A program made the translations under genes and the position numbers. The notes beneath the pieces are model-generated. The model was given only the letters and a program-made list of their open reading frames with translations. It did no database searches and was not told the DNA's origin. This document shows, in pieces, positions 6,465-8,565 of a stretch of DNA of 8,565 nt (its first letter is position 1; each line of letters starts with the position of its first letter). Source of the stretch: Woeseia sp. (GTDB lineage: Bacteria; Pseudomonadota; Gammaproteobacteria; Steroidobacterales; Woeseiaceae); the NCBI GenBank assembly GCA_018701055.1, contig JABIUH010000258.1, positions 1 to 8,565 on the forward strand, given 5' to 3'.

Positions 6465-7658
6465 CTAGCGTAATCCCAACGCGACTCGAACGGCATGCTC
6501 GCGCAGCGGGCCGCTTTTATTGAAGGCGGCCATACCTGCCCCGCGAAGTGGTTGCAGCGAGCTGTACTCGGCAGAAAATAACTTGTTAAGGCCACGAACA
6601 AAGTTAAGCATTAATTGGTTATCGCCCTTTCGAGCCCGCTCATATTTTCTTAGTACGGGTCTGTCGCCAATGAATTCGCCGCCTTCCAGCGCGCTTACCA
6701 AAACCTCGGCTAGCTTAATTGCATCCGCGAATCCGAGATTCACGCCCTGCCCGGCTAGTGGATGAATAGCATGAGCGGCGTCACCAACAAGTGCCAATCC
6801 AGGTGTTACGTAATGCTTCGCATGTTGCGACTCCAACGGAAACGCCCCACGATCCCCGCTCGGTGTTAAGCGCCCCAAAACGCCGCCAGAGATTCCAGTT
6901 AAACGCGACGCCAATTGTTCGTCTGTCATCGCCAAAGCCTCGTCGGCGTTTTCAGGCGTCGTTGACCAGACAATCGAGACACGGCCGTCGTCAAGCGGCA
7001 AAATCCCGAGCGGCCCGTCAGTCAGAAAGCGCTGCCAAGCCGTGTTGCGATGATCTAGCTCAGGCATTAAGTGAGTCACGAACGCTTTCTGCTCATGGGG
7101 CCACGAATCAATCTCGATCGCGGCCGCATCTCGAATAAATGAACGCGCACCATCAGCGCCAATCACGAGCTCTGGCGCGAGCGTTCTCCCGGAATCTAGC
7201 TCGAGTTCGTACCGATTCGAACTTTTTCGCATCGACTTGATCGTCGTTTCAAAGCGCGTTGCAACGTTCGTCTGCGCGACCTTATTAAGTAACGCGGTGC
7301 GCACCAGAATATTCTCAACAATAAATCCCAATTGCGGCGCCGCGAATTCAGCCGCGCTAAACGCCACCGTCTCTGGGCCATCCGCGTGGCCGGCCGCGTC
7401 CCACACGCGCATGTCTCGATACGGACACGCACGTTCGGTCGCAATCTCGTCCCAGACGCCGATTGCCCTGAGCAGTTCGACCGATCCCGGCGCAATGGCT
7501 GAAACGCGCAATGACAGGTCGTCTTCCAACGAAAAAATCGGCTTCTTGCCGGCATCGATTACCGTCACGTTCGCTAGATCACTTTTTCCTAGCAAGTTCG
7601 CAATGGCGAGCCCGACCATGCCGGCGCCGACAATCACTATGTCGATAGGTTGTTTCAT
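6465..7658 (-). CDS. ubiI: FAD-dependent ubiquinone biosynthesis hydroxylase, UbiI/UbiF type
   Basis: This 397-residue flavoprotein monooxygenase of the UbiH/UbiF/VisC/COQ6 family hydroxylates the aromatic ring of a polyprenyl ubiquinone precursor at the cytoplasmic membrane side. Visible motifs are the N-terminal dinucleotide-binding G11-A-G-M-V-G16, the DG motif in GADGARS (167-173), the second FAD motif G292-D293, and the family signature HPLAGQGVNLG (299-309). Its length is normal for the family. Its ATG overlaps the TGA of the upstream ubiH-like gene (ATGA at 7658-7655), so translation is probably coupled. In many gammaproteobacteria ubiH is followed directly by ubiI (visC), which is why that symbol is offered. 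The C-terminus, ending ALGLR, also resembles UbiF, so the ring position it hydroxylates is not certain. The family call is very firm and the exact ortholog moderate. Confidence 0.85.
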   Translation of the reverse strand: MKQPIDIVIVGAGMVGLAIANLLGKSDLANVTVIDAGKKPIFSLEDDLSLRVSAIAPGSVELLRAIGVWDEIATERACPYRDMRVWDAAGHADGPETVAFSAAEFAAPQLGFIVENILVRTALLNKVAQTNVATRFETTIKSMRKSSNRYELELDSGRTLAPELVIGADGARSFIRDAAAIEIDSWPHEQKAFVTHLMPELDHRNTAWQRFLTDGPLGILPLDDGRVSIVWSTTPENADEALAMTDEQLASRLTGISGGVLGRLTPSGDRGAFPLESQHAKHYVTPGLALVGDAAHAIHPLAGQGVNLGFADAIKLAEVLVSALEGGEFIGDRPVLRKYERARKGDNQLMLNFVRGLNKLFSAEYSSLQPLRGAGMAAFNKSGPLREHAVRVALGLR

Positions 7659-8565
7659 TCCAACGGAACTCCACGAGACAAACGTGGCAAACGACCTGCG
7701 AGCCCCATCGTGTGTTTAGCAAACATTCGGCGGACACCGGGAATCAGATCGAATCCCAACATTGCCAGATTCCTTATCGCGCGCACTGGAGGTCTGACGT
7801 CGGCGAATAGATGTACCAGACCATCTGTAAATCGAACTAGTTTTTGCTGGTCAGGCGCGCGCCACTCGGCGTAATTTTCCAAAATGATCGGATCGCCGCA
7901 ATCAACGTCATCGCCCACCGTTTGACGATGGTCGGCGATACAGTCACATAGAGCCGCGACATCACGTAGTCCGAGATTAAAGCCTTGCGCCGCGACCGGA
8001 TGCAATCCATGTGCCGCGTTGCCGACAACGACACTACGCTGCCCAATCAAACTGTTCGCTTTGGTCAACGCGAGCGGATAGGCAGCTCGCTTGCCTATCT
8101 TCGAGAATATCCCCAAACGCCGCCCGAAAGCCTCCTGAAGACGTTCGGTAAATTCGACATCGTCAAGCTGAGTGAGGACTTTTGCTTTCGCGGGAGACTG
8201 CATCCATATAAACGAAACTCGATCGTCTGCAGCCGGCAACATCGCGACAGGTCCGTCGTCCGTGAATCGCTCAAAGGCACGATTATCATGCGATTTTTCG
8301 GGCAGCAAATTGCCGATGATCGCTAACTGATCATAGTCAGCGCGCTTGGCACTAATGCCAATCAATTCGCGTACGGAAGAATTTGCACCATCGGCGGCGA
8401 CTAGTAAGCGACAATTAATCGAGCGCTCTTGCTCATTCTCCAAAATGCTCACTTCAGTCGCGTCTTCACGCGCCGAAACACCCGCGATGCTTGCCGGACA
8501 GATCCAATCAACGGTGGGTTGTAACTCCAGCGACGCCTGCAATACACCGCCAAGCACCCGATTAA
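7655..8565 (-). CDS. ubiH: 2-octaprenyl-6-methoxyphenol hydroxylase UbiH (partial, N-terminus off the window)
   Basis: About 303 C-terminal residues of a second UbiH/COQ6-family flavin hydroxylase are visible. The frame stays open to the right edge, and a GTG at 8557 lies inside the gene rather than at its start. The N-terminal GxGxxG motif is therefore missing only because of the window limit. The DG motif (context AADGANSS, about 8398-8375) and the second FAD motif GNAAHGLHP (about 8023-7997) are present. The G-N form replaces the usual G-D, as in E. coli UbiH, and AAQG replaces AGQG. The C-terminal stretch with TDGLVHLFAD and RNLAMLGFD closely resembles E. coli UbiH, which makes the symbol more secure than for its neighbour. 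UbiH hydroxylates C1 of the ring in aerobic ubiquinone synthesis. Its stop overlaps the next gene's start, and any pepP-like partner would lie beyond the edge. Confidence 0.88.
   Translation of the reverse strand, partial: NRVLGGVLQASLELQPTVDWICPASIAGVSAREDATEVSILENEQERSINCRLLVAADGANSSVRELIGISAKRADYDQLAIIGNLLPEKSHDNRAFERFTDDGPVAMLPAADDRVSFIWMQSPAKAKVLTQLDDVEFTERLQEAFGRRLGIFSKIGKRAAYPLALTKANSLIGQRSVVVGNAAHGLHPVAAQGFNLGLRDVAALCDCIADHRQTVGDDVDCGDPIILENYAEWRAPDQQKLVRFTDGLVHLFADVRPPVRAIRNLAMLGFDLIPGVRRMFAKHTMGLAGRLPRLSRGVPLE

Noticed and set aside
6455..6480. Possible bidirectional terminator between the convergent genes
   Set aside because: Only a 4-base TTAC/GTAA stem is visible with no GC-rich stem or T run, so it does not meet a terminator pattern.
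7237..7719. Plus-strand open frame of 160 codons
   Set aside because: It is antisense to the ubiI-type gene, has no recognisable domain or ribosome binding site, and the opposite strand carries clear family motifs.

Overview
The window looks like a chromosomal segment of a Gram-negative proteobacterium, most likely a gammaproteobacterium. The reasons are the ubiH-ubiI-type pair of ubiquinone hydroxylase genes, a lipoprotein signal, a quinohemoprotein dehydrogenase and intermediate GC content. There are no rRNA or tRNA genes, CRISPR arrays, transposases or other mobile-element marks. Coding density is very high, and the longest non-coding stretch is the ~140-base divergent promoter region at 4935-5074.

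Region 1 (1-4934, minus strand) is a compact cluster read right to left. It encodes an exported amidohydrolase of the N-acyl-D-amino-acid deacylase group (4934-3420), a small exported protein of unknown function (3384-2881), a lipid-anchored PQQ dehydrogenase with a C-terminal cytochrome c domain (2846-711) and a ferric-reductase-like membrane b-type cytochrome (655-26). A further gene starts at 29 with an ATGA overlap and runs off the left edge. Gaps are 35, 34 and 55 bases, then a 4-base overlap, and I see no terminators, so a single operon is likely. Every product is predicted to be exported or in the membrane. The cluster therefore resembles a periplasmic catabolic or respiratory module: hydrolysis of an amide-type substrate, oxidation of an alcohol or aldehyde by the PQQ enzyme, then electrons to cytochrome c and perhaps to the membrane cytochrome. 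The substrate is unknown.

Region 2 (4935-5074) is the divergent control region. It holds a perfect TATAAT box for the minus strand, a short inverted repeat touching the amidohydrolase ribosome binding site, and a perfect 12-base palindrome (5041-5052) just upstream of the rightward gene.

Region 3 (5075-6454, plus strand) encodes an exported class C beta-lactamase-fold serine hydrolase whose real start is probably the ATG at 5075.

Region 4 (6465-8565, minus strand) holds two coupled FAD-dependent hydroxylases of ubiquinone biosynthesis: a UbiH cut by the right edge, followed by a UbiI/UbiF-type paralog. They are ordinary housekeeping genes, convergent with the serine hydrolase across only 10 bases.
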